Below, piece after piece: positions 1 to 8,626 of a DNA stretch of 64,000 nucleotides; the stretch's first letter is position 1, and each line of letters starts with the position of its first letter. The DNA comes from Selenomonas sp. GACV-9 (lineage in GTDB: Bacteria; Bacillota; Negativicutes; Selenomonadales; Selenomonadaceae), in assembly GCA_900116485.1 (NCBI GenBank), contig FPAX01000001.1:558001-622000 (forward strand), given 5' to 3'. A program made the translations under genes and the position numbers. Below the pieces are notes generated by a model. The model worked only from the letters and a program-made list of their open reading frames with translations. It ran no database searches and was not told the DNA's origin.

Positions 1-3
1 GAA

Positions 4-15
4 TTGACCAGTCAG
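4..15. repeat. TTGAC-NN-GTCAA palindrome, copy upstream of cooS
   Basis: TTGACCAGTCAG, one base off the full palindrome. It lies about 40 bases upstream of the cooS -35 box and is the first member of the dispersed palindrome family found throughout the window. Confidence 0.7.
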
Positions 16-51
16 TTTGTATGTTTTCCGATATTTTTTATATGTTTTATA

Positions 52-80
52 TTGACAGCTTTACAAGTTTACAGTAATAT
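52..80 (+). promoter_or_regulatory. Promoter of the cooS-ABC transporter operon
   Basis: TTGACA at 52-57, a 17-base spacer, and TAATAT at 75-80: near-consensus for the housekeeping sigma factor. The predicted transcript starts near 87 and has a leader of about 90 bases. Between 140 and 187 the leader contains repeated GTCAA words running up to the start codon, of unknown meaning. Confidence 0.75.
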
Positions 81-179
81 ATAAAGCAATTCCTTTATTC
101 ATACTTATTCTATATGTTTACTTTTTGTTGTAATCCATTGTCAACCGTCAAATGTCAAATGTCAAAAGGAGCGGTCAAC

Positions 180-2234
180 ATGTCAACGAATCATCATCAC
201 CAGCATCCACACAACCATCCGCACGAGTACGATACCGTCCATGAACATGCCGACTGGCATACCCATGACCACGATCCACAGCATCCGCATGTGCATGGTG
301 GTGTCAACGACTATATGAAAGCCGTTGCCGAGTACCGCAAGACCTTTGCCTCCAAGCAGGATGTCTTAGAGCAGACGCCGGACCCTGCGGTGCGTGAGAT
401 GATGCTGCGCCTGGAGCAGCTCGGCCACGATACGGTGTTTGACCGCTTTGACCAGCAGAAGCCGCAGTGTTCGTTTGGCCTTGGCGGTGTCTGCTGCAAG
501 ATTTGCAACATGGGCCCCTGTAAGATTACGCCGAAGAGCCCGCGCGGCGTCTGCGGTGCCGATGCCGACCTCATCGTCGCCCGCAATCTTTTGCGCAGCG
601 CTGCGGCCGGCGTGGCCCAGCATGGCGTCCATGCGCGGGAGATTCTCTTATCACTGAAATTCATTGCCGAAGGCAAGCTCAATCTTCCCTTGCTCGGCGA
701 AAAGAAACTGCGCGCAGTCTGCAAGGCTTTCGGCATCGAAACGCGGGGCCAAAGCGTCAAGCGCCTGGCAGGCAAGCTCGCCGATGTACTGCTGGCGGAC
801 CTCTCCCGGGCTCTGCCCGATGACTATGAAACCATCAAGGCCCTGGCCCCGGCCGAGCGGCAGAAAGTCTGGCAGGAGCTGGATATCCTGCCCATCAGCG
901 CCTATAACGAAGTCTTTGATGCCTATCATCGCACGGGCGTCGGCACCGACGGCGACTGGCAGAGCATCATGAAGCAATTCCTGCGCTGCGGCCTGGCCTT
1001 CTGCTTTACGGGTGTCGTCGCCTCCAACATCGGCACCGATGCCATGTTCGGCACAGGCCACCGGGCTACCTCCAAGGTCAATATCGGTGCGCTCAAAAAA
1101 GGCTATGTCAACATCGCCGTCCACGGTCATCTGCCGACGCTTGTCAGCGAAATCGTGCGCATCGGCCACACGCAGGAATTCATCGAGCTCGCCCAAAAGA
1201 GCGGGGCCAAAGGCATCCAGTTCTACGGCATCTGCTGCTCCTGCCTGTCGGCGATGTACCGCTACGAGGGGGTCATCCCGCTTTCGAATGCGGTCGGTGC
1301 CGAGCTCGTTCTCGGCACCGGTGCCCTTGACCTCTGGGTTGCCGATGTACAGGATGTCTTCCCCTCCATCATGGACGTTGCCAAATGCTTCAAGACCACG
1401 GTGGTGACCACCAGTGATTCGGCACGGCTGCCAGGTGCTGAGCACTATGCCTACGACCATCATCACACCAATATCGGCGACACCGAAAAGCTCGCCCGCA
1501 AGATTGTCAGCCGCGCCATCGAAAGCTTTGCCGCCCGCCGGGATGTCCCGGTATTCATCCCCGCCTACGAAGTCACGGCCGATGTCGGCTTTACGGCCGA
1601 AAACATCGCCGAGCAGTTCCCCGGCTACCATGCCTTGGCCCGCGCCCTCGAGGCGGGACAGATTCGCGGCATCGTCAACATGGTCGGCTGCAGCAATCCC
1701 CGCGTCGTCTATGAACGAGCCACCGTCGATGTAGCTGAAGAATTGCTCAAGAACAACATCTTGATTTTCACCAATGGCTGCGCGTCCTTCCCGCTCTTAA
1801 AGCTCGGCTTCTGCAGCAAGGCTGGCACCGCAAAAGCCGGCAAGTCCCTGCAGGAGTTTCTATCCGCCCACGAACTGCCGCCGGTCTGGCATATGGGCGA
1901 ATGCATCGACAACACGCGCGCTTCGACGGTATTCGGCGGCATTGCCGCTGCCAGCCAAAAGGATATCAAGGACATGCCTTATGCCTTTGCCAGCCCCGAA
2001 TGGTCCAACGAAAAAGGACTTGACGCCTCGCTGGCCTTCCGGCTCTTTGGCATTGACTCCTATCACTGCGTAGAGCCGCCGGTTCAGGGCTCTGTCAACG
2101 TCGAACGCTTCCTGAAGCACGATACGAAAGCCACCCTCGGCGCCGTCATGCATGTCAATACCGACCCTAAAGCACTAGCTGCGCAGATTGTCGCTGACAT
2201 CGAAGCCCAGCGGCAAAAACTTGGCTGGTACTAA
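180..2234 (+). CDS. cooS: Anaerobic Ni-Fe carbon monoxide dehydrogenase, catalytic subunit
   Basis: Catalyses reversible oxidation of CO to CO2 at a Ni-Fe-S C-cluster. The ATG at 180 is chosen because AAAGGAG lies 8 bases upstream; a longer in-frame start at 114 has none. The protein is 684 residues. Residues about 4-40 are extremely His-rich (HHHQHPHNHPHE and similar), an extension I infer binds nickel. Cysteines for the B/D clusters follow at about 97-124 (CSFGLGGVCCKICNMGPC, GVCGAD). C-cluster regions are visible as VHGHLP, GICCSC, GCSNPR, TNGCAS and GECIDNTRA. No acetyl-CoA synthase, CooC nickel-insertion ATPase or CooF is nearby, so the electron partner is unknown. The first gene of an operon with an ABC transporter. 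Confidence 0.95.
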   Translation: MSTNHHHQHPHNHPHEYDTVHEHADWHTHDHDPQHPHVHGGVNDYMKAVAEYRKTFASKQDVLEQTPDPAVREMMLRLEQLGHDTVFDRFDQQKPQCSFGLGGVCCKICNMGPCKITPKSPRGVCGADADLIVARNLLRSAAAGVAQHGVHAREILLSLKFIAEGKLNLPLLGEKKLRAVCKAFGIETRGQSVKRLAGKLADVLLADLSRALPDDYETIKALAPAERQKVWQELDILPISAYNEVFDAYHRTGVGTDGDWQSIMKQFLRCGLAFCFTGVVASNIGTDAMFGTGHRATSKVNIGALKKGYVNIAVHGHLPTLVSEIVRIGHTQEFIELAQKSGAKGIQFYGICCSCLSAMYRYEGVIPLSNAVGAELVLGTGALDLWVADVQDVFPSIMDVAKCFKTTVVTTSDSARLPGAEHYAYDHHHTNIGDTEKLARKIVSRAIESFAARRDVPVFIPAYEVTADVGFTAENIAEQFPGYHALARALEAGQIRGIVNMVGCSNPRVVYERATVDVAEELLKNNILIFTNGCASFPLLKLGFCSKAGTAKAGKSLQEFLSAHELPPVWHMGECIDNTRASTVFGGIAAASQKDIKDMPYAFASPEWSNEKGLDASLAFRLFGIDSYHCVEPPVQGSVNVERFLKHDTKATLGAVMHVNTDPKALAAQIVADIEAQRQKLGWY

Positions 2235-2259
2235 GCTAGCCAGTGAAAGGAGACTGCCT

Positions 2260-3210
2260 ATGAAACGAATCCTGTTTATCCTGACCATCCTGCTGACACT
2301 ATTGGCGGCTGCTGGCTGTGGCCAGTCACCTGCTGCACCGCAGGCCGAAAAGGATGGCGTAAAAACCATCCGCATCGCCTACCTTCCGATAACCCATGCT
2401 CTGCCTTTATTTGCCGCCAAGGAACTGGAAACAGCAGAAAGCCCGGTAAAAATCGAGCTCATAAAATACGGCTCCTGGCCCGAGCTCATGGACGCCTTGA
2501 ACACCGGCAAAGTCGACGGCGCCTCGGTACTGGCAGAGCTGGCCGTCAAAGCCAAAGAGCAGGGCATCGACGTGAAGGCCGCCGCCCTTGGCCATCGCGA
2601 TGGCAACGCCATAATCGTCAGCAACGACATCGAAACGCCTGCTGACCTCAAGGGCAAGGTCTTTGCTATCCCCCACAAGCAGTCCTCCCATAAACTGCTG
2701 CTGGATCAGCTGCTCAAAAGGAATGGCCTGACCGAAACGGACCTGACCGTCGTCGAAATGTCACCGCCCGAGATGCCCGCGGCGCTTGCGGCCAAACAGA
2801 TTGCTGGCTACTGCGTGGCTGAGCCCTTCGGCGCAAAATCCGTGGTGCTGGGCAATGGGCACGAACTCCTCCCAGCGCAGGAGCTCTGGCCCGACAGCAT
2901 CTGCTGCCTTTTGGTCTTCAATGGGGATTTCTTAGCGGCCAACCACGAGCTGGCCCGCCAGTTTGTCCAGCAGTACAAGCAGGCCGGCAGCTATCTTACC
3001 GAACATCCCGAAGCGCAAAAAACGATAGCGCTCAAATATCTCAAGGCCAAGGATAAGATTCTCGACCTCTCGCTCCAATGGATTTCCTATGACGATCTTT
3101 CCATCCCGCCTAAGTCCTATGATGAGCTTATCACGCGCATGAAGGCAAGCCATCTGTTGACCAAGGCACCGCGCTACGAAGACTTTGTCGATCCCCGTTT
3201 GTACGAATAA
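2260..3210 (+). CDS. ABC transporter substrate-binding lipoprotein (NitT/TauT/NMT1-like)
   Basis: Begins with a lipoprotein signal peptide ending LLAAAGC, so it is probably anchored to the outer face of the inner membrane. The mature part is a type II periplasmic-binding fold of the NrtA/SsuA/NMT1 family (IRIAYLPITHALPLFAAKEL near the N-terminus, then GKVDGASVLAELAVKA). Start at 2260 has AAAGGAGA upstream, 25 bases after the cooS stop, so it is cotranscribed with the CO dehydrogenase. The ligand cannot be read from sequence: nitrate, sulfonate, pyrimidine precursors and metals or cofactors are handled by relatives. Its link to cooS suggests a substrate or cofactor relevant to CO metabolism (inference). 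Confidence 0.85.
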   Translation: MKRILFILTILLTLLAAAGCGQSPAAPQAEKDGVKTIRIAYLPITHALPLFAAKELETAESPVKIELIKYGSWPELMDALNTGKVDGASVLAELAVKAKEQGIDVKAAALGHRDGNAIIVSNDIETPADLKGKVFAIPHKQSSHKLLLDQLLKRNGLTETDLTVVEMSPPEMPAALAAKQIAGYCVAEPFGAKSVVLGNGHELLPAQELWPDSICCLLVFNGDFLAANHELARQFVQQYKQAGSYLTEHPEAQKTIALKYLKAKDKILDLSLQWISYDDLSIPPKSYDELITRMKASHLLTKAPRYEDFVDPRLYE

Positions 3211-3238
3211 TCAGATTTTCCCGAAAGGCTGTGACTCT

Positions 3239-4003
3239 ATGAAACACGCGATTCATCTCAGCGGAGCTCTGCTCCTGGTACTCAGCAGCTGGCAGGCCAT
3301 CGCCTGGCTCGGCGGCTGGAATGAAGCCCTTTTCCCCACGCCGGTCCGAACGCTGCAGGGATTTGCCGAAATCCTGGCCGATGGCGTATTGCTGAAGGAC
3401 ATCGGCACGAGTCTCTACCGCTTCCTGCTCGGTTACACCACATCTGTCCTGCTGGCCATGGCTTTGGGACTTATCCTCGGCTGGTACCAGAACATCTGGG
3501 CCTTCCTCAATCCCATCGCCCAGGTACTGCGTCCCATATCCCCCGTTGCCTGGCTGCCATTTATCGTACTCGTCTTTGGCATCGGCGATATGCCATCGCT
3601 CGTCATTATTTTCCTCGCCGCCTTTTTCCCCGTGCTGCTCTCAACCGTAGCCGCCGTTGCAGGCATTGAGCCCGTTTACCTGAAGGTTGCCCAGAACTTC
3701 GGCATCGGCCAGCCGCAGCTGCTGACGAAAATCATCTTCCCGGCCATTTTCCCGCGCATTGCCACGGGCCTGCATCTGGCCCTCGGCACCGCCTGGGTCT
3801 TCCTCGTCGCCGGCGAAATGGTCGGCACACAGTCAGGCCTTGGCTTTCTTATCATCGATGCCCGCAACAATCTGCGGGCCGACCTTCTGATGACCGCCAT
3901 CATCACCATTGGCGTGCTGGGCCTCCTGCTGGACAGCAGCATCACTTGGCTGGAAAAACGCATCTACCGCCGTTGGGGCATCCCGGAAAGGAGCAACGCA
4001 TGA
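3239..4003 (+). CDS. ABC transporter permease, NitT/TauT type
   Basis: Integral membrane permease of the SsuC/TauC family with about six hydrophobic segments. The cytoplasmic coupling motif is seen around LKVAQNFGIGQPQLLTKIIFP (EAA-loop position, residues about 160-180). The ATG at 3239 follows GAAAGG. Its stop overlaps the ATPase start by four bases (ATGA), indicating translational coupling. It should form the membrane channel with the flanking lipoprotein and ATPase. Confidence 0.9.
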   Translation: MKHAIHLSGALLLVLSSWQAIAWLGGWNEALFPTPVRTLQGFAEILADGVLLKDIGTSLYRFLLGYTTSVLLAMALGLILGWYQNIWAFLNPIAQVLRPISPVAWLPFIVLVFGIGDMPSLVIIFLAAFFPVLLSTVAAVAGIEPVYLKVAQNFGIGQPQLLTKIIFPAIFPRIATGLHLALGTAWVFLVAGEMVGTQSGLGFLIIDARNNLRADLLMTAIITIGVLGLLLDSSITWLEKRIYRRWGIPERSNA

Positions 4004-4773
4004 GCTATATCGACATCCAAAACGTATCGCGGACCTATCAGAAAAAGAAGCAAGCATTCCGCGCCCTGGACCAGGTAAATCTCAAGATCTACCGTGGGGA
4101 GTTCCTCTGCCTGCTGGGCCCCTCCGGCTGCGGCAAGAGCACGCTCTTAAACATCCTGGCAGGCTTTGACAAGGTTTCAGAAGGCTCCATCACCATAGGC
4201 GGCACCCCGGTGACGAAGCCATCGGTCAAGCATGTGACGATCTTCCAAAACTACGGCCTGCTGCCCTGGCGCACCGTCGAAAAGAATGTGGAGCTGGGCC
4301 TGGAGAGCCTGTCTGTGCCGGCGGCTAAGCGTCAGGAAATCGCCCAGAAATACCTCGAGCTCGTCGGGCTCAAGGAGTTTTCCCAAAGCCATCCGGCTGA
4401 ACTCTCCGGCGGCATGCAGCAGCGGGTCGCCATCGCCCGGGCCTTAGCCGTCGACCCCGAAATCATCTTCATGGATGAGCCCTTTGCAGCCCTCGATGCC
4501 CTGACCCGCATGAAGCTGCAGGATGAGATCTCCGCCATCAACCGCAGCCAGCACAAAACCATCATCTTCGTGACCCACGACATCGACGAAGCCGTGGTCC
4601 TGGCCGACCGCATCGTCATCATGACGCCGAATCCCGGCCGCATCAAGACCATCATCCCCGTGGACCTACACGGCCAGCGCGACCGCACGAGCCCAGACTT
4701 CCTGCGCATCCGCGACCACGTATTTGCCGAGTTCTCCCTGAAGCCCGAAGACAGGACCGAATACTATATATGA
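4000..4773 (+). CDS. ABC transporter ATP-binding protein, NitT/TauT type
   Basis: Nucleotide-binding subunit with all core motifs: Walker A GPSGCGKST, Q-loop FQNYGLLPWRT, signature LSGGMQQR, Walker B IIFMDEPFAALD and switch THDIDEA. Length (257 residues) is typical of SsuB/TauB/NrtD. It starts inside the last codons of the permease and is the last gene of the cooS operon, which ends at the hairpin immediately downstream. Confidence 0.93.
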   Translation: MSYIDIQNVSRTYQKKKQAFRALDQVNLKIYRGEFLCLLGPSGCGKSTLLNILAGFDKVSEGSITIGGTPVTKPSVKHVTIFQNYGLLPWRTVEKNVELGLESLSVPAAKRQEIAQKYLELVGLKEFSQSHPAELSGGMQQRVAIARALAVDPEIIFMDEPFAALDALTRMKLQDEISAINRSQHKTIIFVTHDIDEAVVLADRIVIMTPNPGRIKTIIPVDLHGQRDRTSPDFLRIRDHVFAEFSLKPEDRTEYYI

Positions 4774-4776
4774 GAA

Positions 4777-4815
4777 AAATCCCCGGCACGTCCAACCGTG
4801 CCGGGGATTTATTTT
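4777..4815. terminator. Bidirectional terminator between the ABC operon and LysM gene
   Basis: Perfect 14-bp stem, AAATCCCCGGCACG (4777-4790) and its complement (4797-4810), with a 6-base loop. T-rich runs lie on both sides, so it can end the cooS operon and the convergent LysM gene. Confidence 0.9.
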
Positions 4816-4820
4816 ATCCT

Positions 4821-5105
4821 TTATTTCTTTACCCAGTAGTTGATATGCAGCTCGTCGCCAGCCTGGACATCACGCTGCAGGAGCCAATCGTTGAGCTCCT
4901 TGATGCCCGAGGTGAACTCACGGATCTCACGCGGGCCGTAATCGTTTTTCGCCATATAGGTCTCGGCAATACCATTCAATGTATCGCCCTGCTCGACCGT
5001 ATACACCGTCTCGATCAGCTCATAGTTGTTTGCTGCTGCCTCACAATCCATGCCGGTAAAACCGACGAACACGACAGCCATAAGAATGACCAACGCCCTC
5101 TTCAT
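4821..5105 (-). CDS. Small exported LysM-domain protein
   Basis: 94 residues: a signal peptide (MKRALVILMAVVFVGFTGM, cleavage around CEAAA) and one LysM domain from about residue 35 (YTVEQGDTLNGIAETYMAKN) to the C-terminus. LysM binds the glycan of peptidoglycan, so the protein probably sits at the cell wall. There is no catalytic domain. Similar short LysM proteins in Firmicutes include YneA-like division inhibitors, but nothing here supports that role. It is monocistronic, convergent with the ABC operon. Confidence 0.8.
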   Translation of the reverse strand: MKRALVILMAVVFVGFTGMDCEAAANNYELIETVYTVEQGDTLNGIAETYMAKNDYGPREIREFTSGIKELNDWLLQRDVQAGDELHINYWVKK

Positions 5106-5267
5106 TTTGGGTTCCTCCTGTAAAACCTATAAAAATATTAGTGCAAATGAACTGAATTTCTTTTGTGAACATCCTTGATTTGTGACTTGATTATATTCCT
5201 TTTTAGCCCCCTTGGCAATAGGTTTTCAGCAAAAAGTAACACTTTTTTACAGATTTTTTTCAGATAT

Positions 5268-5299
5268 GCGTCAAGCCCTATAAATAAAGGGCTTAACGC
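5268..5299. terminator. Hairpin downstream of the histidine kinase
   Basis: Stem of 12 positions with one mismatch, GCGTCAAGCCCT (5268-5279) against AGGGCTTAACGC (5288-5299). It lies between the kinase stop and the LysM gene. There is no clear T-run in the minus direction, so termination is only probable. Confidence 0.5.
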
Positions 5300-5323
5300 A
5301 CTTTTCCGGCATAGATTTCCCGC

Positions 5324-8150
5324 TTATTTGCCGAGGACTTCGTGGATGGCGGCATAGAGCTTTTCAGCATTGAAGGGTTTCGGGACATGGGCGTTCATCC
5401 CGGCCTCAAAGGCCCGGCGTTTGTCCTCTTCAAAGGCATTGGCCGTCATCGCAATGATGGGAACGCTGGCTTTGACGGGATCATCCAGCCTGCGGATTGT
5501 CCTTGCCGCCTCGTAGCCATCCATATGCGGCATCTGGACATCCATCAGGATGAAATCGTAATACCCTGGCTCTGCCTGCTCGAGTTTAGCAACACATTCC
5601 GTGCCATCGGCAGCATGCTCAAGCAAGAATCCCTGCTCGCTAAGAAGTGTAATGACGATTTCAGCGTTGAGCTCATTGTCCTCAGCTAAAAGGATGCGCA
5701 TACCTTTGTAAGCCTCGATATCGAGTTCATCCTTGCTATTGGCCGCATCCCCCTGTTCCTTTTCCGCCAGCTGCAGCGGCAGACTCACGACGAAGGTCGT
5801 CCCCTTGCCCAGCTTGCTGGCCACCGTGATAGTGCCACCTAAGAGCTCCACGAGTTTCTTGACGATCTGCATGCCAAGGCCCGTGCCCATGATGCCGCTG
5901 GTCGTCGTATTGCGCTCGCGCGTAAACGCCTCGAAGAGCTGTGGCAAAAAGTCCTCCGGCATGCCGATGCCCGTATCGGTAACTGTGGTCTGATAGACAG
6001 CAATGCCTGCCGAGTCTCCTGGCAGCTCGCGGACTTCCAGCGTCACGCAGCCGCCTTCCGGCGTATATTTGCAGGCATTGCTGAGGATGTTCAGAAAGAT
6101 TTCCCGCACCTTGGTCTTATCGACAAGGATGTCCGGATGCTCAATCTTCAGCGTATAGGCAAAGGTAATCTTCTTGGCCTGCATCTGCGCCTCGAACACC
6201 GAGCAGGTAGCCTCCATCAAGGCGTGCATATCGGCATAGACAGAATCGACGGTCATCTTGCCGCTTTCGATACGCGCCATCTCAAGGACATTATTGACCA
6301 GTGACAATAAGAAATCATTGGCCTGCTGGATCTTATGGATATAGTCCTGCGCTCGCTCCTTATTGTCGAGATTCTGCTGCAAAAGATTCGAAAAGCCAAT
6401 GATGGCATTCATCGGCGTGCGGATATCATGGGACATGTTGAACAGAAATGAGGTCTTGGCCTCGCTGGCAACTTCGGCCTGTTTCTTGGCCGCCACCAGC
6501 TCTTCCTGCCGTTCCTTGAGCTCGATGTTCAGCGCCTTGGTTTTCTTCACATTGGCTATGCTCTTGAGCAGGAGGGCCACAATGACTGCCAGCACCAGCA
6601 CCACCAGCAGGAACACCAGCCCCAGATTGGCCTTGACGAAGTCCCGCAGGGAAACCTTATGGCCCACATGGGTATTCCTGGTCAGCGAATCATTGACCTC
6701 CGTACGCGACATCCCCTGATTGAGCCGTTCGAGAATCGCGTAGAGCTGGATATATTATCGGGGCGCAGCACAAAGGCCATACCGATATTCTTATTGGTCG
6801 GCACGGCTGTCAGTTGATGCTCTTCCAGCATCTCGTGCATGCTCCCGGCTCGATAATTGTTCATGAGCAGGCAATCCGCCTGCCCCCGGGCTATCGCATG
6901 CAGGCAATCATCAAGGCTTGCATAGTATACCAGCTCCCATTGGGGGAATTTATCCTTGATCTGGGCATCAATCACAGGACTGCCGCTCAGGACCGCACAG
7001 CGCAGCTGTGCATCCGGTGAAAAGCTGGTACTATCCTGCTGGCGAACGATTGCCATGATCATCGCATCAACCAGCGGCGTCGTCACCAGTACCTGCTGCT
7101 TTTCTGACTCGTAATCACTGAATTCTACAGGAAACACGCAGTCAACCTGGCCATACTGCAGCGCCATCATCGCCTCATTGATGGTGGGATAAGCCACAGC
7201 CTCAAAGCGGATGGTAGAATTCTTCATGCCAGCGGCCTTTTGTATATAATCATGCAAAAGGCCACGGACCCCCCCACCTAGACCATCCTGGGTACAGAAG
7301 GGCAGCATGTTATCGGGATAACCCACGCGAATCGCCCCGTGGGCCGTCAGCCAGTCACGTTCATCGAGGGTCAGGAACCGCCGCACGCCGGTATTGTTCA
7401 TATACTTCTGGTTGAGATCACGATTGTAGTAGATATTCTGGCTCAGGATCAGGCTCATGGCCTTGTCGATTTCCTCTTTGAGTTCGGGGCGTTTCGTGCT
7501 GATGCCAAAAAAGTAATCTGACGAGCCAATCCTGGCTACCGGGTCAGCATGATCGACATACTGATCGTATGACGCACTGGTGACCAGACCATCGATGATT
7601 CCCGACTTCAGCAGGTTATCGGCATCCTTCCAGGCCTCCTCAAACTCCAGGATCTCGAGCTTCAAGCCATGCTCAACCACCCAATCCTTCAAGATCTGCG
7701 CTTGCAGGCTGCCCTTATAGACGGCCAGCCGCTTACCATTGAGGGTCGTAAGGTCATCGGGATTGATGGTGCTCTTTTCGGGGTCAATGAAGATATAATA
7801 ATCCTCCTCGCCCATGGCGTAATTGGAAAGCAGCATAGTACCGACACGATCTTCCTTATAAGAGACGTCTGCCAGGAGGTCAATCTCCCCCCGCTGCAGT
7901 TTCCCCAGCAGATCGACCCAGTTGCCTTCCACATATTCATACTGCCAGCCCGTATAGGCAGCAATCTTGCGCTGGTATTCATAGGCATAGCCCGTACGCC
8001 GCCCGTAACTGTCGATGCTGTTGAATGTCGAGTCGAACCAGCCCACGCGGACTACCCGCTGCAATCCATCCTCGGCCAGAGCCCTTCCCGGCAGCAAGAC
8101 AGCCAGCACTATCAGCAGGCCAAGCCAAACAGACAGTACCTTTCTCATAG
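5324..8150 (-). pseudogene. BvgS-like hybrid sensor histidine kinase, split by a frameshift
   Basis: Read from ATG 8150 (preceded by GGAAGGGG) it encodes a signal peptide, two tandem SBP_bac_3 solute-binding sensor domains, one membrane segment (LVFLLVVLVLAVIVALLL), a coiled coil, HisKA with the phospho-acceptor (FNMSHDIRTPMN), HATPase_c (GTGLGMQIVKKL) and a C-terminal receiver (ILLAEDNELN, MDVQMPHMDG). The first frame ends early at 6682. The second frame opens at 6712, but homology-like sequence (QLYAILERLNQG) continues upstream in that frame to about 6750. Removing two bases from the AT-repeat ATATAT at about 6749-6756 would restore one protein of roughly 940 residues. This is either a decayed gene, a sequencing error or a phase-variable dinucleotide tract. 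As written, the sensor and kinase halves are separate. Confidence 0.85.
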
Positions 8151-8228
8151 CAATCCCCTTCCTCAAAAATCCTTTATGCAAGTATTCGCTACGGCTTGGC
8201 CTACTTCCTCTATTTCTGCCACAAGAAA

Positions 8229-8424
8229 AGCCCCGGAGACTTTCCGGGGCGTACAAAGTTTGCTGGTTCATGGAAACGAAGAAGCGGAGTCACTCCACTG
8301 ACTCCGCTTCTATCTAAAAAGATGTAAGGAAATGGGATACTGGAAACTGGGATAAGTTTCCAGAGAAGAGACCGATAGGTTCCGATGCAAACCGGTGGGA
8401 TATCCGGTTCAATTCCTATCGACA
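8229..8424 (-). ncRNA. Structured leader RNA or small RNA upstream of the sensor kinase
   Basis: On the minus strand, immediately after a -10 box, the sequence forms: an outer stem CGATAGG/CCTATCG (8415-8421 with 8373-8379) enclosing an ACCGG/CCGGT hairpin; a hairpin TGGAAACT/AGTTTCCA (8341-8362); a 10-bp stem GAAGCGGAGT/ACTCCGCTTC (8281-8310); and a GC-rich stem GCCCCGGA/TCCGGGGC (8230-8250) followed by TTTTCTT, a good terminator. The kinase start is a further 79 bases downstream. This is either a terminator-controlled riboswitch-like leader or a free RNA of about 195 nt. I could not match it to a family known to me, including c-di-GMP, SAM, purine, THF and 6S. Confidence 0.55.
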
Positions 8425-8429
8425 ATGAT

Positions 8430-8435
8430 AGTATA
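8430..8435 (-). promoter_or_regulatory. -10 box of the leader RNA
   Basis: TATACT on the minus strand, placing transcription start at about 8423, exactly at the first base-paired element of the leader. No convincing -35 is seen; TATTTT at the right distance is weak. Confidence 0.5.
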
Positions 8436-8626
8436 ACACACTTTTATCGAAAATAGTACCCCTATTGCTGAAATAATTTTCCATTTTACACTTTTTCTGT
8501 AAACTTTAAGCGTGCTTATAGCAATCTCTAATCTCCCCCTGGAGTTGTATAGCACGAGCTGCAAAAAAAAGTTATAATAATAGATAGAATGATTCGTTTC
8601 AACCATCTACGAAAGGTAGCAAGCAT
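8436..8626 (+). promoter_or_regulatory. hypF upstream region
   Basis: AT-rich non-coding stretch between the leader promoter and hypF. It contains a plus-strand -10 TATAAT at 8573-8578 with no good -35 at 16-18 bases. Nothing else is recognisable apart from the GAAAGG ribosome site before the hypF start. Confidence 0.4.

Noticed and set aside
651..1631. Long open frame antisense to cooS
   Set aside because: Shadow of a GC-rich gene: no ribosome site, no recognisable domain, and cooS on the other strand is certain.
8371..8421. tRNA-like GGTTCAATTCC on the plus strand
   Set aside because: The flanking bases do not form a T-stem and no acceptor, D or anticodon arm fits.
8229..8424. c-di-GMP-I riboswitch or 6S RNA
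   Set aside because: Only GCAAACC resembles the first; the second conserved loop is missing, and the ends do not pair as in 6S RNA.
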